NCBI GenBank assembly: GCA_964487555.1
Contig: CAZART010000073.1
Span: forward strand, 1-26,764
Direction of reading: 5' to 3'
DNA length: 26,764 nucleotides
Source of the DNA: CAZART01 sp964487555
Lineage (GTDB): Bacteria; Bacteroidota; Rhodothermia; Rhodothermales; VXPQ01
The notes under the pieces were generated by a model, which was not told the origin of the DNA, did no database searches, and saw nothing but the letters and a program-made list of their open reading frames with translations. A program made the position numbers and the translations under genes. The first letter of the stretch is position 1. Each line of letters opens with the position of its first letter. This document shows positions 7,542 through 14,809 of the stretch, in pieces.

Positions 7542-9830
7542 ATGGTTGAGACGCTGTTCAAGTTCGATCGAATCAACTTCGCGGAAGGGTCTGTGGGGTT
7601 CCAGAGCGACGGCATCATCGGGTGGATGGTGCTCGTGGTGCTGCTTCTCGCGGCGCTCGTGCTTCTGTATCGCACGACCGACAGGTACGCGAAGCCGCGG
7701 GACCGTGCCCTCTCGTTCGGCCTCCGCGCGGCCGCGCTGGTGCTGCTGTGCGTGCCGCTGCTGGAGCCCGTGCTGATCACGCCGGACGTCGTGCCGGACG
7801 AGAATTTCGTGGCCGTGCTGGTGGATGAATCCGAAAGCATGAACGTGCCCGACGGGCGCGGCGGCGTATCGCGATGGGAAGACGTGGGCGATGTTTTGGG
7901 GCGTATCGCTCCCGAAATGGAAGGTCATTTCAAGGTGCGCTATTACGCATTCGGCGAAGAGGCGCAGCGCGTGGATAGTGTGGCGCGCACGGCGGCCTCG
8001 AAGCACGGGACGAACCTCGCGAGCGCGCTGGATCGCGTGCTTTCCGATTTTCGCGGCCTTTCGCTCGCCGGCGTCGTGCTGCTCACCGACGGCGCCGACA
8101 ACAGCAGAGCGGTCCCTCTGAACCATGCGGAGGCGCTTCGCGACCGGGACGTGCCGCTTCACGTCGTGGGATTCGGACGAGAAACCGCCGACGGCGAGCG
8201 CGAGCTGTTGGAAGCCGCGGTCGTGGAGGGCGTGGACGAAACGACAGGGTCGGAGATCGACGTCAAAATACGGTCGTGGCGGCCGGAGCCCGAGCCGGTG
8301 GCGGTGGGATTGTATCGCGGCGACGAGCTCGTGCGCAGCGAGACGCGGGCGTTGAAGGGCGAGGGCAAGATCGATCGCTTCACGCTCTACTATGAAACGC
8401 CGGCGCAGCAAGCCGGTGAGTATTCGGTGCGCATCGAGGAGGCATCCGGGGAGATCAACGTGGCCAATAATTCGGCGGATGTACTGATCGATCCGCGCCA
8501 GGATACGCTTCGCGTGCTGTTCATCGAGGGGCATCCGCGTCGTGATTTTAAGTTCATCAAGCGCGCGCTGGAGGATGATCCGGCGGTGCATTTCACGTCG
8601 ATTCTCCGGACGGGGACAGGCAAGTATTACCGGCAGGGCATTCGCCGGCCCGATGAGCTCGCCGGCGGATTCCCAGCGTCCGAAGAGGAGCTGTTCGGTT
8701 TCGACGCCGTTTTGTTTGGCGACGTGGAGGCGTCGCACTTTTCGTTGGATCAGCTCGCGATGATCGAGCGCTTTGTGCGGCTTCGCGGCGGCGGATTCGC
8801 GATGCTGGGCGGAGGGAGCACGTTTGCAGAGGGCGCTTATTGGGATAATCCGATTGCCGACCTCCTGCCGGTCGCGCTCGATCCGTCTCGGCGAACCGCC
8901 TTGCCTCGTAGTTTTGGTGATTCTGAGAAGCCGCCCGGCGAGCAGGGCTTTCGATTCATGCCGACCGACGCCGGGCTCGGCAATCCCATTCTGCGCCTGG
9001 CGGCCGATCCGTCGGAGAACCGAACGCGATGGACGCAGATGCCGGGCCTCACGAGCATCAACCTGCTGGGCCCCGTGAAGCCGGGCGCCGCCGTGCTGGC
9101 CGAGAAGCCGGACGACGCGTTCGGCGGCGGCGAGCCGCTTCTCGTCGTGCAGCGCTACGGCAAAGGACGCAGCGCCGCGCTCGCCACTGCCAGTACCTGG
9201 CGCTGGCAGATGCTGCTCGAGGCCGACGACGAACGGCACGCGCGTTTCTGGCGGCAATTCGCGCGCTGGCTCGCGGCCTCCGCGCCGTCCAGGGTGAACG
9301 TCTCCATGGATGGCGACCGTTTTGCGCCCGGTGATGAGATCGCCGCACGCGTCGACGCGTTTGACGAGCGCTACCGTCCCGTGTCGGAAGCAGATTTGCG
9401 GGCCACGCTTACAGATCCGTTCGGCACGGCCATCGACGTTGCGTTCCGACCGGATCTGGGGGATGCCGGCTCCTTTACGACGACGATCCTTCCGGCCGTG
9501 GAGGGCGTCTACACGTTGGAGGTGTCCGCCGCCGCGGGCGGCGCAGAGATCGGAATCGACCGGCAGCGTTTTCTCGTCCGCCCTTCCCGCCGGGAGTATT
9601 ACGATGCCGTGCTCAAGCGGCCTTTCCTCGAACACCTTGCCGAGAAGGCGCGCGGGTTCTACTACGCTCCGGAGGATGCAGATGCCATCGCGCCGAATCT
9701 GCGCGGCCGCCGCACGAGCACGTCCATTTTCACGATCGATTACCTGTGGGACATGCCGTTCCTGTTCGGACTGGTGCTCGTGCTGCTTTCGGCCGAATGG
9801 ATATTCCGGCGGAGGAAGGGGCTGCCGTGA
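7542..9830 (+). CDS. Membrane vWA protein with glutamine amidotransferase-like domain
   Basis: A 762-residue protein from the ATG at 7542. Two membrane helices (about residues 25-43 and 57-75) are followed by a vWA domain whose MIDAS motif is intact: D95-x-S97-x-S99. The vWA fold continues through a VVLLTDGADN strand-turn near 185. Residues about 320-520 look like the class I amidotransferase-like domain seen in such proteins (TLRVLFIEGHPRRDFKFIK at its start, FAMLGGGSTF in the middle). A C-terminal beta-rich part and a final helix (about 737-755) with the basic end RRRKGLP follow. It is the second vWA protein of the locus and resembles the BatA-like protein in layout. The gap from the upstream gene is 85 bases, and its stop overlaps the next gene's start. 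Confidence 0.82.
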   Translation: MVETLFKFDRINFAEGSVGFQSDGIIGWMVLVVLLLAALVLLYRTTDRYAKPRDRALSFGLRAAALVLLCVPLLEPVLITPDVVPDENFVAVLVDESESMNVPDGRGGVSRWEDVGDVLGRIAPEMEGHFKVRYYAFGEEAQRVDSVARTAASKHGTNLASALDRVLSDFRGLSLAGVVLLTDGADNSRAVPLNHAEALRDRDVPLHVVGFGRETADGERELLEAAVVEGVDETTGSEIDVKIRSWRPEPEPVAVGLYRGDELVRSETRALKGEGKIDRFTLYYETPAQQAGEYSVRIEEASGEINVANNSADVLIDPRQDTLRVLFIEGHPRRDFKFIKRALEDDPAVHFTSILRTGTGKYYRQGIRRPDELAGGFPASEEELFGFDAVLFGDVEASHFSLDQLAMIERFVRLRGGGFAMLGGGSTFAEGAYWDNPIADLLPVALDPSRRTALPRSFGDSEKPPGEQGFRFMPTDAGLGNPILRLAADPSENRTRWTQMPGLTSINLLGPVKPGAAVLAEKPDDAFGGGEPLLVVQRYGKGRSAALATASTWRWQMLLEADDERHARFWRQFARWLAASAPSRVNVSMDGDRFAPGDEIAARVDAFDERYRPVSEADLRATLTDPFGTAIDVAFRPDLGDAGSFTTTILPAVEGVYTLEVSAAAGGAEIGIDRQRFLVRPSRREYYDAVLKRPFLEHLAEKARGFYYAPEDADAIAPNLRGRRTSTSIFTIDYLWDMPFLFGLVLVLLSAEWIFRRRKGLP

Positions 9831-10897
9831 TGGGTCGATCAGAACATAGCCCGGGCGAGGTGGGCCTCGTAACGGCCCCGGGCGGTGTTTCGCCTCGTAG
9901 GCGGCTCCGGACGATGCTCATGCTCGGAGCGCTCGTCTTTGCGCTCACGGTTCTGCGTTCGGCGGCGGCGCAGGAGGCCGGCAGCCGGTATGTGCTGCTC
10001 ATTGGCGGCCTCGGCGGCGAACCTGCCTATACGGAGCGTTTCGGGGCGTACTTGAACGAGACGCGCTCGGTGCTCGTCGATCGGTACGGCGTACACTCCG
10101 ATCGCATGACCGTGCTGGCGGAAAATCGGATTGCGGATCGGGATTTCGTCGACAACGTCTCGACCGCCGAAAACATCCGCGCGGCATTCGCCCGGCTGGC
10201 TGCGGCGGCGACGCCGGACGACCACGTCTACGTGATCCTCTTCGGCCACGGCAGCTTCGACGGCGCGCATGCACAGCTTAATATTCCGCGGCGCGACCTT
10301 ACCGATGCGGATTTCGCCGATCTCCTCGACGACGTGGACGCCGGGCGCATCATCGTCGTCAACACATCCTCTGCAAGTGGTCCCTTCGCTCAAATGCTCA
10401 GCGGGCCGGACCGCATCCTTGTGGCCGCCACGGCAACCGGTACGGAGCGAGACGAAACCGTCTTCCCGCGTTTTTTCGTAGAATCCCTTCGCTCCTCTGA
10501 CGCCGATCTCGACAAAAGCGGCGGACTGTCGGTCCTCGAACTCTTCCGCTACACGGCCGATGAGGTGGCGCGCTCGTTCGAGACGACCGGTCACCTGGCG
10601 ACCGAACACGCCGTGATCGACGACAACGGGGACGGTGAACCCACGCGGTTTGATCGCCTCGACGCTGGGGTCGACGGCGCACTCGCCGCCGTCACCTACA
10701 TCCGTCCTCCGGACGCACTTGCGAGTATCCGCGAAGCCGACCGCCCACTGCTTCGGGAACGAGAGGCATTGCAACGGGAAATCGCCGATCTGAAGAGCAG
10801 AAAAACGACGATGCCTGACGACGCGTATTACGACGCGCTTGAAGAGATACTTCTCAAATTGGCACGGCTAAACGAACGCCTTGAATCGGATCGGTGA
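9830..10897 (+). CDS. Exported caspase-like (C13/C14 fold) protein, probable pseudoenzyme
   Basis: A 355-residue protein. I choose the ATG at 9830: it overlaps the upstream stop by one base (TGATG) and has GGAGG 10-15 bases before it. A frame open from 9746 would overlap the vWA gene by 85 bases. A basic N-terminus and hydrophobic stretch (about 26-48, ending AAAQE) form a signal peptide or anchor. The caspase-type core has a strand RYVLLIGG at 53 and the catalytic His in YVILFGHGS (H140). The nucleophile strand reads IIVVNTSSASGPF, with Ser181 where Cys normally lies before x-S-G. A perfect EF-hand-type loop follows (D226, D228, S230, S234, E237), with a second acidic DDNGDGE segment near 260. 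The C-terminus is a short coiled coil. It is translationally coupled to the vWA gene, so it is probably part of the same envelope complex. Confidence 0.72.
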   Translation: MGRSEHSPGEVGLVTAPGGVSPRRRLRTMLMLGALVFALTVLRSAAAQEAGSRYVLLIGGLGGEPAYTERFGAYLNETRSVLVDRYGVHSDRMTVLAENRIADRDFVDNVSTAENIRAAFARLAAAATPDDHVYVILFGHGSFDGAHAQLNIPRRDLTDADFADLLDDVDAGRIIVVNTSSASGPFAQMLSGPDRILVAATATGTERDETVFPRFFVESLRSSDADLDKSGGLSVLELFRYTADEVARSFETTGHLATEHAVIDDNGDGEPTRFDRLDAGVDGALAAVTYIRPPDALASIREADRPLLREREALQREIADLKSRKTTMPDDAYYDALEEILLKLARLNERLESDR

Positions 10898-10951
10898 CCG
10901 TGCGATAAGCGTTTCCGAAAGGGACGTTCCGGCATTCATTGTCTATAGATG

Positions 10952-11137
10952 CTATTTGGCCAACAGCATGGATCGGACGGCCCGGAAGGTGCCTGCCTCA
11001 ATGTGATAGAGATACAGGCCGCTGGCGAGCTCGTGGGCCGTTAAGGAGATCTCATGCCGACCGCGTGCCTGCGATTCATCGACCAGCCTCAAGATCTCGC
11101 GTCCGAACACATCGTAGACGAACAGGCGTACCTGCAT
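10952..11137 (-). pseudogene. Orphan T9SS C-terminal sorting domain (remnant)
   Basis: The minus strand encodes 61 residues matching a type A T9SS sorting domain almost end to end: VYDVFGREILRLVDES, then the turn GRHEISLTAHELASGLYLYH, and the ending 'RSMLLAK'. Such domains sit at the C-terminus of large secreted proteins and direct them through the type IX system. Here the ORF begins at an ATG directly after an in-frame TAG (11142-11144), and no body or signal peptide precedes it. It is therefore best read as the tail of a deleted or frame-broken gene. The alternative, a short free-standing protein, would lack an export signal. Confidence 0.75.
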
Positions 11138-11210
11138 CTGCTAGATCAAGCGGCGATTCCCCCGCGCCACCGCCGACAATGATCTTACGCATGTATGCAC
11201 GTCGCTACGA

Positions 11211-12164
11211 TCATTCGCACTGCGGCCCGACGGAGACGCTCTGATCACAGGCGCGGAGCCAGCGCTTGCCGTCGAGATAGGTTTTGCCGTCTTCCCAGCC
11301 GAGTCTAAAGGCCTTCACGCTGCCGTTGTGAAATTGCAGCTGGAGGACCGAATTTCCTCCTTCCCGGACGACGCTCCACTGCCCGGCCCCTTTCCGGTTG
11401 CTGTGCAAATAGGGATCGTCGCCGCTGACCGGATCCATTTCGTTGAAAACCGTCATACTCTTATCGGAGAATGTAAAATAGCTCGGGCACAGATCGATCG
11501 TCGTCTCGTCGATGTAACCGCTGCCGTCCCCGCTGTTGTAGCTGTTGCTGATGTAGAGACGGCATCCCGCGAGGAAGTGGTGCCACTCCTGTTCCTCTGA
11601 TCCCGCGGCCTGTGTGGATGTGGAGGGTTCCGGGTTGGTATCATTCGACGGTGCCACGAACACCACGCTGCGAGCCACCCGCTCGGCCAGCGCTGCATGT
11701 TCGCCTGAGAACTGTTCCGGCGCGGCCGCCACCAGCACGGTTGCGCCGGGTCCGTGTGAGGAGATGAGCCCGATCACCCTTGCCCATGCCGGGCTGCCCT
11801 CGATCCAGCCTTCAAAGTCTGCGGCCACCCCTTGATCGCCAAATGCCTCGACGGGCCCTTTCGCCCCAAGCTGCGTTCCGTATTCGTCTACTATCCCCTC
11901 TGCCGCCTCGGCTCGAAGAGCGTCGACGGTGCGCGCCTCGTGCGGCAGCACGGCGAGAAAGCCCTGCTGCGCCGGCGCCGCGAAGACGTAGCCTTCGGGC
12001 GCCTCCACCTGCGTCCATCCTTCCGGTGGCGTGAAACGCAGGCCCCAGGCGGTATCTTCAACATCGGCCGCGCGATCCTGTGCGTGCCCCGTCGATGAGC
12101 CGATAAACAGCAGGGTGACGAATGCGATGACGTAGCGCATGACCGAAGGTATTAATTTATCCAT
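11211..12164 (-). CDS. Exported two-part protein of unknown function
   Basis: A 317-residue protein with a Sec signal peptide (hydrophobic 9-24, cleavage expected after GHA at about 28). A start at the internal Met9 is also possible, and no clear ribosome site favours either. Residues 35-175 resemble the small alpha/beta domains of PsbP/DUF1795 type (WGLRFTPPEGWTQVEAPEGY and a later SVVFV). A Ser/Thr/Glu linker at about 178-195 leads to a beta-rich C-terminal domain that starts 'LAGCRLYISN' and ends with Cys near 308 and 316. Four Cys in this domain (AGC, DLC, RAC, PQC) could form two disulfides, consistent with the periplasm or outside. It is the last gene of the minus-strand exported cluster. 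I do not recognise a named family. Confidence 0.7.
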   Translation of the reverse strand: MDKLIPSVMRYVIAFVTLLFIGSSTGHAQDRAADVEDTAWGLRFTPPEGWTQVEAPEGYVFAAPAQQGFLAVLPHEARTVDALRAEAAEGIVDEYGTQLGAKGPVEAFGDQGVAADFEGWIEGSPAWARVIGLISSHGPGATVLVAAAPEQFSGEHAALAERVARSVVFVAPSNDTNPEPSTSTQAAGSEEQEWHHFLAGCRLYISNSYNSGDGSGYIDETTIDLCPSYFTFSDKSMTVFNEMDPVSGDDPYLHSNRKGAGQWSVVREGGNSVLQLQFHNGSVKAFRLGWEDGKTYLDGKRWLRACDQSVSVGPQCE

Positions 12165-12191
12165 GGCGTTCGAGTGCGGGTCGGCGACAAT

Positions 12192-12210
12192 CCTGCCGTG
12201 ACGAGGCAGG
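12192..12210. other. Short hairpin upstream of the exported two-part protein
   Basis: CCTGCC (12192-12197) and GGCAGG (12205-12210) form a perfect 6-bp stem with a 7-base loop in the 173-base spacer between two minus-strand genes. There is no T-tract on either strand, so a classic intrinsic terminator is unlikely. It may affect leader structure or be chance. Confidence 0.3.
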
Positions 12211-12337
12211 CTGCACTTCGATTTTCGTTCCGATCAACTTTGACGGGTCGTTGTCGACGCAGACCACAGGGGCACGGTTCATCCGGCAGTGCGCCCAATG
12301 ACGGGCGATGAGCGATACGCGGAATCAAAGACGACCA

Positions 12338-13456
12338 TCAAGGAAGATAGCCGTCGGCGGCCCACTTCTCGAACGCCGTCTTGAGGTACTGCGGTTTGGC
12401 AGGGGAGGCGTTCGTGAAGGCGGCGATGATGCCGCCCGGCTGATTCCAGCTGTAGATTGCGTTCCGGGTTCCGTCCTTTGTAATTGATGTCGACGGGGTG
12501 ATTTGCCCCGGAGTCGCCTGTGCCTGCGACACTTGTGGCCGATAGTCGAACGCCGTGTTGCCGTGATGACAGGCGCTACAGACTACGTCGTCGGGTCGGG
12601 CTTCCACGACGCTGTTGACAATGTCGGCGAGGCTCTTGGCAGTTATCTCCGGATCGGGCTGCTCTCCGAGGTTCTCCGCGGAAATCGGTGTGCTCCATCG
12701 CAGCGGTTCCGGCTCGCGGCGGCGAGTGTCGTCGTCTTCCGGCGGGGGCGAATCCCTTCCTGGCGGAGCGGAGAATGTAATCATTTGATCGAGGGGATCC
12801 TGGTATGTCATGCAAGTCTTCGATTCCTGGTAGACGATGCCGAACTGAAGACGATATCCCAGTCCATAGTTTGAGGGTTGCAGGTTTCCCAGAGGAATTC
12901 TCTTCTTGATCCTGGCGTTGTTCTGGTCGATCAAGACGTCTCCGTTGAAATACTGATAGGGGTGAATGAACCGGATCTGCGTATACCACGGATTCATGTT
13001 TCCCAGCTCGGCTCCCTTCCAGATGGCTTCGGCGCAGGCGGTGCCGCGTATCTCCCGCTTCATCTCCCACGTGAGGACAAGCTCTGCACCCTCTGCCAGG
13101 TAGGCGTCCGCTCCGTTGAACGTCCATTCGTATCCGTTTCCGGCAACGTTTGCAACCGAGTTGACCGAGCCTCGCCGATATTCGACCCCGATGAGATTGA
13201 AGTCATGCCGTACGCAGACTTGCCCGCCCATTGTACAATCGAGTCTGCAGGCTTCCAAATACGGAGAGGACGCGGCCGCTGAGGGCGAGCGCAGTAAATC
13301 AGTCGAGGTCGTGAACGGTGAGGGCCCTTCGGGGGTCACCACCGGAGTCGCCGCCGATTCGACGGGCCAAGCCTCAGGCCGGACGAGTAGCGCGGCCACG
13401 AGAAAGGGCAACGAGGCGAGAATCGACAGGATGTTCAATTTCCAAAGATCTTTCAT
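12338..13456 (-). CDS. Exported protein with a single CxxCH haem c motif
   Basis: A 372-residue protein with an N-terminal hydrophobic segment (about 8-25) serving as signal or anchor. Residues 65-235 are beta-rich and include Cys at 70, 74, 81, 141 and 215 (YLEACRLDC, GGQVCVRHDF). A Pro/Asp/Glu/Arg-rich linker at 230-252 leads to a C-terminal part with C293-S-A-C296-H297, the covalent haem c attachment motif. The stretch after it is short and has no Met; the end (TAFEKWAADGYLP) is helical. The protein could be a minimal cytochrome c domain fused to a beta-sandwich, or the CxxCH could bind another metal. Its neighbours are exported proteins divergent from a sigma/kinase pair, with gaps of 67 and 173 bases. 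No family name is offered. Confidence 0.7.
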   Translation of the reverse strand: MKDLWKLNILSILASLPFLVAALLVRPEAWPVESAATPVVTPEGPSPFTTSTDLLRSPSAAASSPYLEACRLDCTMGGQVCVRHDFNLIGVEYRRGSVNSVANVAGNGYEWTFNGADAYLAEGAELVLTWEMKREIRGTACAEAIWKGAELGNMNPWYTQIRFIHPYQYFNGDVLIDQNNARIKKRIPLGNLQPSNYGLGYRLQFGIVYQESKTCMTYQDPLDQMITFSAPPGRDSPPPEDDDTRRREPEPLRWSTPISAENLGEQPDPEITAKSLADIVNSVVEARPDDVVCSACHHGNTAFDYRPQVSQAQATPGQITPSTSITKDGTRNAIYSWNQPGGIIAAFTNASPAKPQYLKTAFEKWAADGYLP

Positions 13457-13523
13457 GGTGCTCGAACAAGCTTATGACCAGGCGTCATCTACTATTACTA
13501 TCGCGAGATCGCCGCACGACGGA

Positions 13524-14798
13524 TCATCGTATCGTGCCTTCCTCTGCGCGAAGCGTGCGCCAGGGAGTGCTTACCAACACTTCTCCGCCGAGGCCCAGGG
13601 CCGCCACGCGCCAGCGCAAGGGCCCGGCGGACGCCCGCTCGGGCAGCCATGACGGCGCCCGGTAGGACGTGAGGCCGGCGGGCAGAAGCGCTGCGAGGAC
13701 ACGGTCATTTCCGGAATCATCGACTTCCAACCGGTAGAGCACGACGTGGGGTATGTCGGTCCAGCTAAAATCGAGCGCATCCGTCGTACCCAGCATAGAA
13801 TCTTCCTCCGGAAGAAGCTGATAGAGCTTACCGGCGATCGGCGAATTGGGAAGACCCTGGGCGCCGCCGACGAAATAGCGTAGCGGCGGAATCGGAAATC
13901 CTGCCACGGCGCCGCTATGGACGGTACCGGCACCGGCTCCCACGGCCGCCAGATCGGAATCACCCTCCTTATCATCGGTCACCTCGATCCGCAGGAGGAT
14001 CTGGTAGAGGCCTTCTACGTCGGTGGGCAGCCTTTCCGGATCGGGCCCCGGCAGCACAAACCGGGCCCCGGCGGAGGGCGCAAGGAATACGCTGAATCGA
14101 TCCAACTCCGAATAGCGACGCTGCAGGCCGCGCTCTTCGACGGGCAACGTCGCCTCGGTCAGCAAATCTCGTTGGGTGGGCGGCTCTTCGCCAGGGCGCA
14201 CTACCTCCCACCGGCCGCGAAGTTGTCCTGTGCCGTTGTACGAGATCTCCGCGGAAAGCGGGGGAAGCTGTTCACCCTGCTCGACAGGAAGAACGGCCGC
14301 AGCCTTGTCGAAGGCCAGCTGCACGTCGAGCAGGGCGAAGGGGGTTCGGGCGCCACTGCCGGCAAGCCGGCAGGTGACCGCTACGTACACGTCGGGCCCA
14401 CCACCGAAGGGAAGGACGAATCGCCGTACGTAGAAGAAACGCGAGTCGGCACCGGCTCGCGCATCCTGATACGCGCGGCGCGCCACCGACGAAGGGATCG
14501 TCATAACGTCTGTGAAGCCGTCGGTGCCGCTGAAGGTAGAGAGATTGTGCCGCAGCGGAAGCCGGCCGAAGATCGTCGCTGGGTCGCAGCGCTGCCCGAT
14601 CGCAGGAGCTGCGGGCACGAGCTCGCCGCACCATTCTGCCTCCTCAGGCACGTAGTCTCGCAAGCCACCGTAGGTCAGGAAGATGACCGTCGGTCCCTGG
14701 ACGTTGACGTTGACGCCCGTAGGATGTACGCGGATCTGCCCGGACGCAGACCCGACCAGAATCAAGAAGAAAATAAGAAGTAGGCTCGTCGATCTCAT
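13524..14798 (-). CDS. Exported beta-rich protein of unknown function
   Basis: A 424-residue protein with a typical Sec signal peptide (LLLIFFLILVGSASGQ, cleavage near 20). The mature part opens with a strand segment containing VNVNVQGPTVIFLTYGGL, then a short Cys pair (EWCGEL and GQRCDPAT), and long runs of alternating hydrophobic residues suggesting beta-sandwich domains. The last 100 residues (LDFSWTDIPHVVLYRLEVDD...LRWRVAALG) have the look of a fibronectin-III-like domain used for binding. I recall similar unnamed proteins next to TIGR02999-type sigma factors and TPR kinases in other phyla, but this is memory and not a search. The gap of 11 bases from the outer-membrane-like gene suggests cotranscription. 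Confidence 0.72.
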   Translation of the reverse strand: MRSTSLLLIFFLILVGSASGQIRVHPTGVNVNVQGPTVIFLTYGGLRDYVPEEAEWCGELVPAAPAIGQRCDPATIFGRLPLRHNLSTFSGTDGFTDVMTIPSSVARRAYQDARAGADSRFFYVRRFVLPFGGGPDVYVAVTCRLAGSGARTPFALLDVQLAFDKAAAVLPVEQGEQLPPLSAEISYNGTGQLRGRWEVVRPGEEPPTQRDLLTEATLPVEERGLQRRYSELDRFSVFLAPSAGARFVLPGPDPERLPTDVEGLYQILLRIEVTDDKEGDSDLAAVGAGAGTVHSGAVAGFPIPPLRYFVGGAQGLPNSPIAGKLYQLLPEEDSMLGTTDALDFSWTDIPHVVLYRLEVDDSGNDRVLAALLPAGLTSYRAPSWLPERASAGPLRWRVAALGLGGEVLVSTPWRTLRAEEGTIR

Positions 14799-14809
14799 GG
14801 CGCTGCGAG

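Noticed and set aside
7284..9635. 783-codon minus-strand open frame opposite the second vWA gene
   Set aside because: It is antisense to a gene with clear vWA and membrane motifs; its His/Arg-rich, low-order sequence is the usual mirror of GC-rich coding DNA.
9839..10774. 311-codon minus-strand frame opposite the caspase-like gene
   Set aside because: Antisense shadow of a gene with a good ribosome site and catalytic-type motifs; composition is not protein-like.
13917..14783. 288-codon plus-strand frame opposite the exported beta-rich gene
   Set aside because: Antisense to a gene with a clear signal peptide; no motif or start support.
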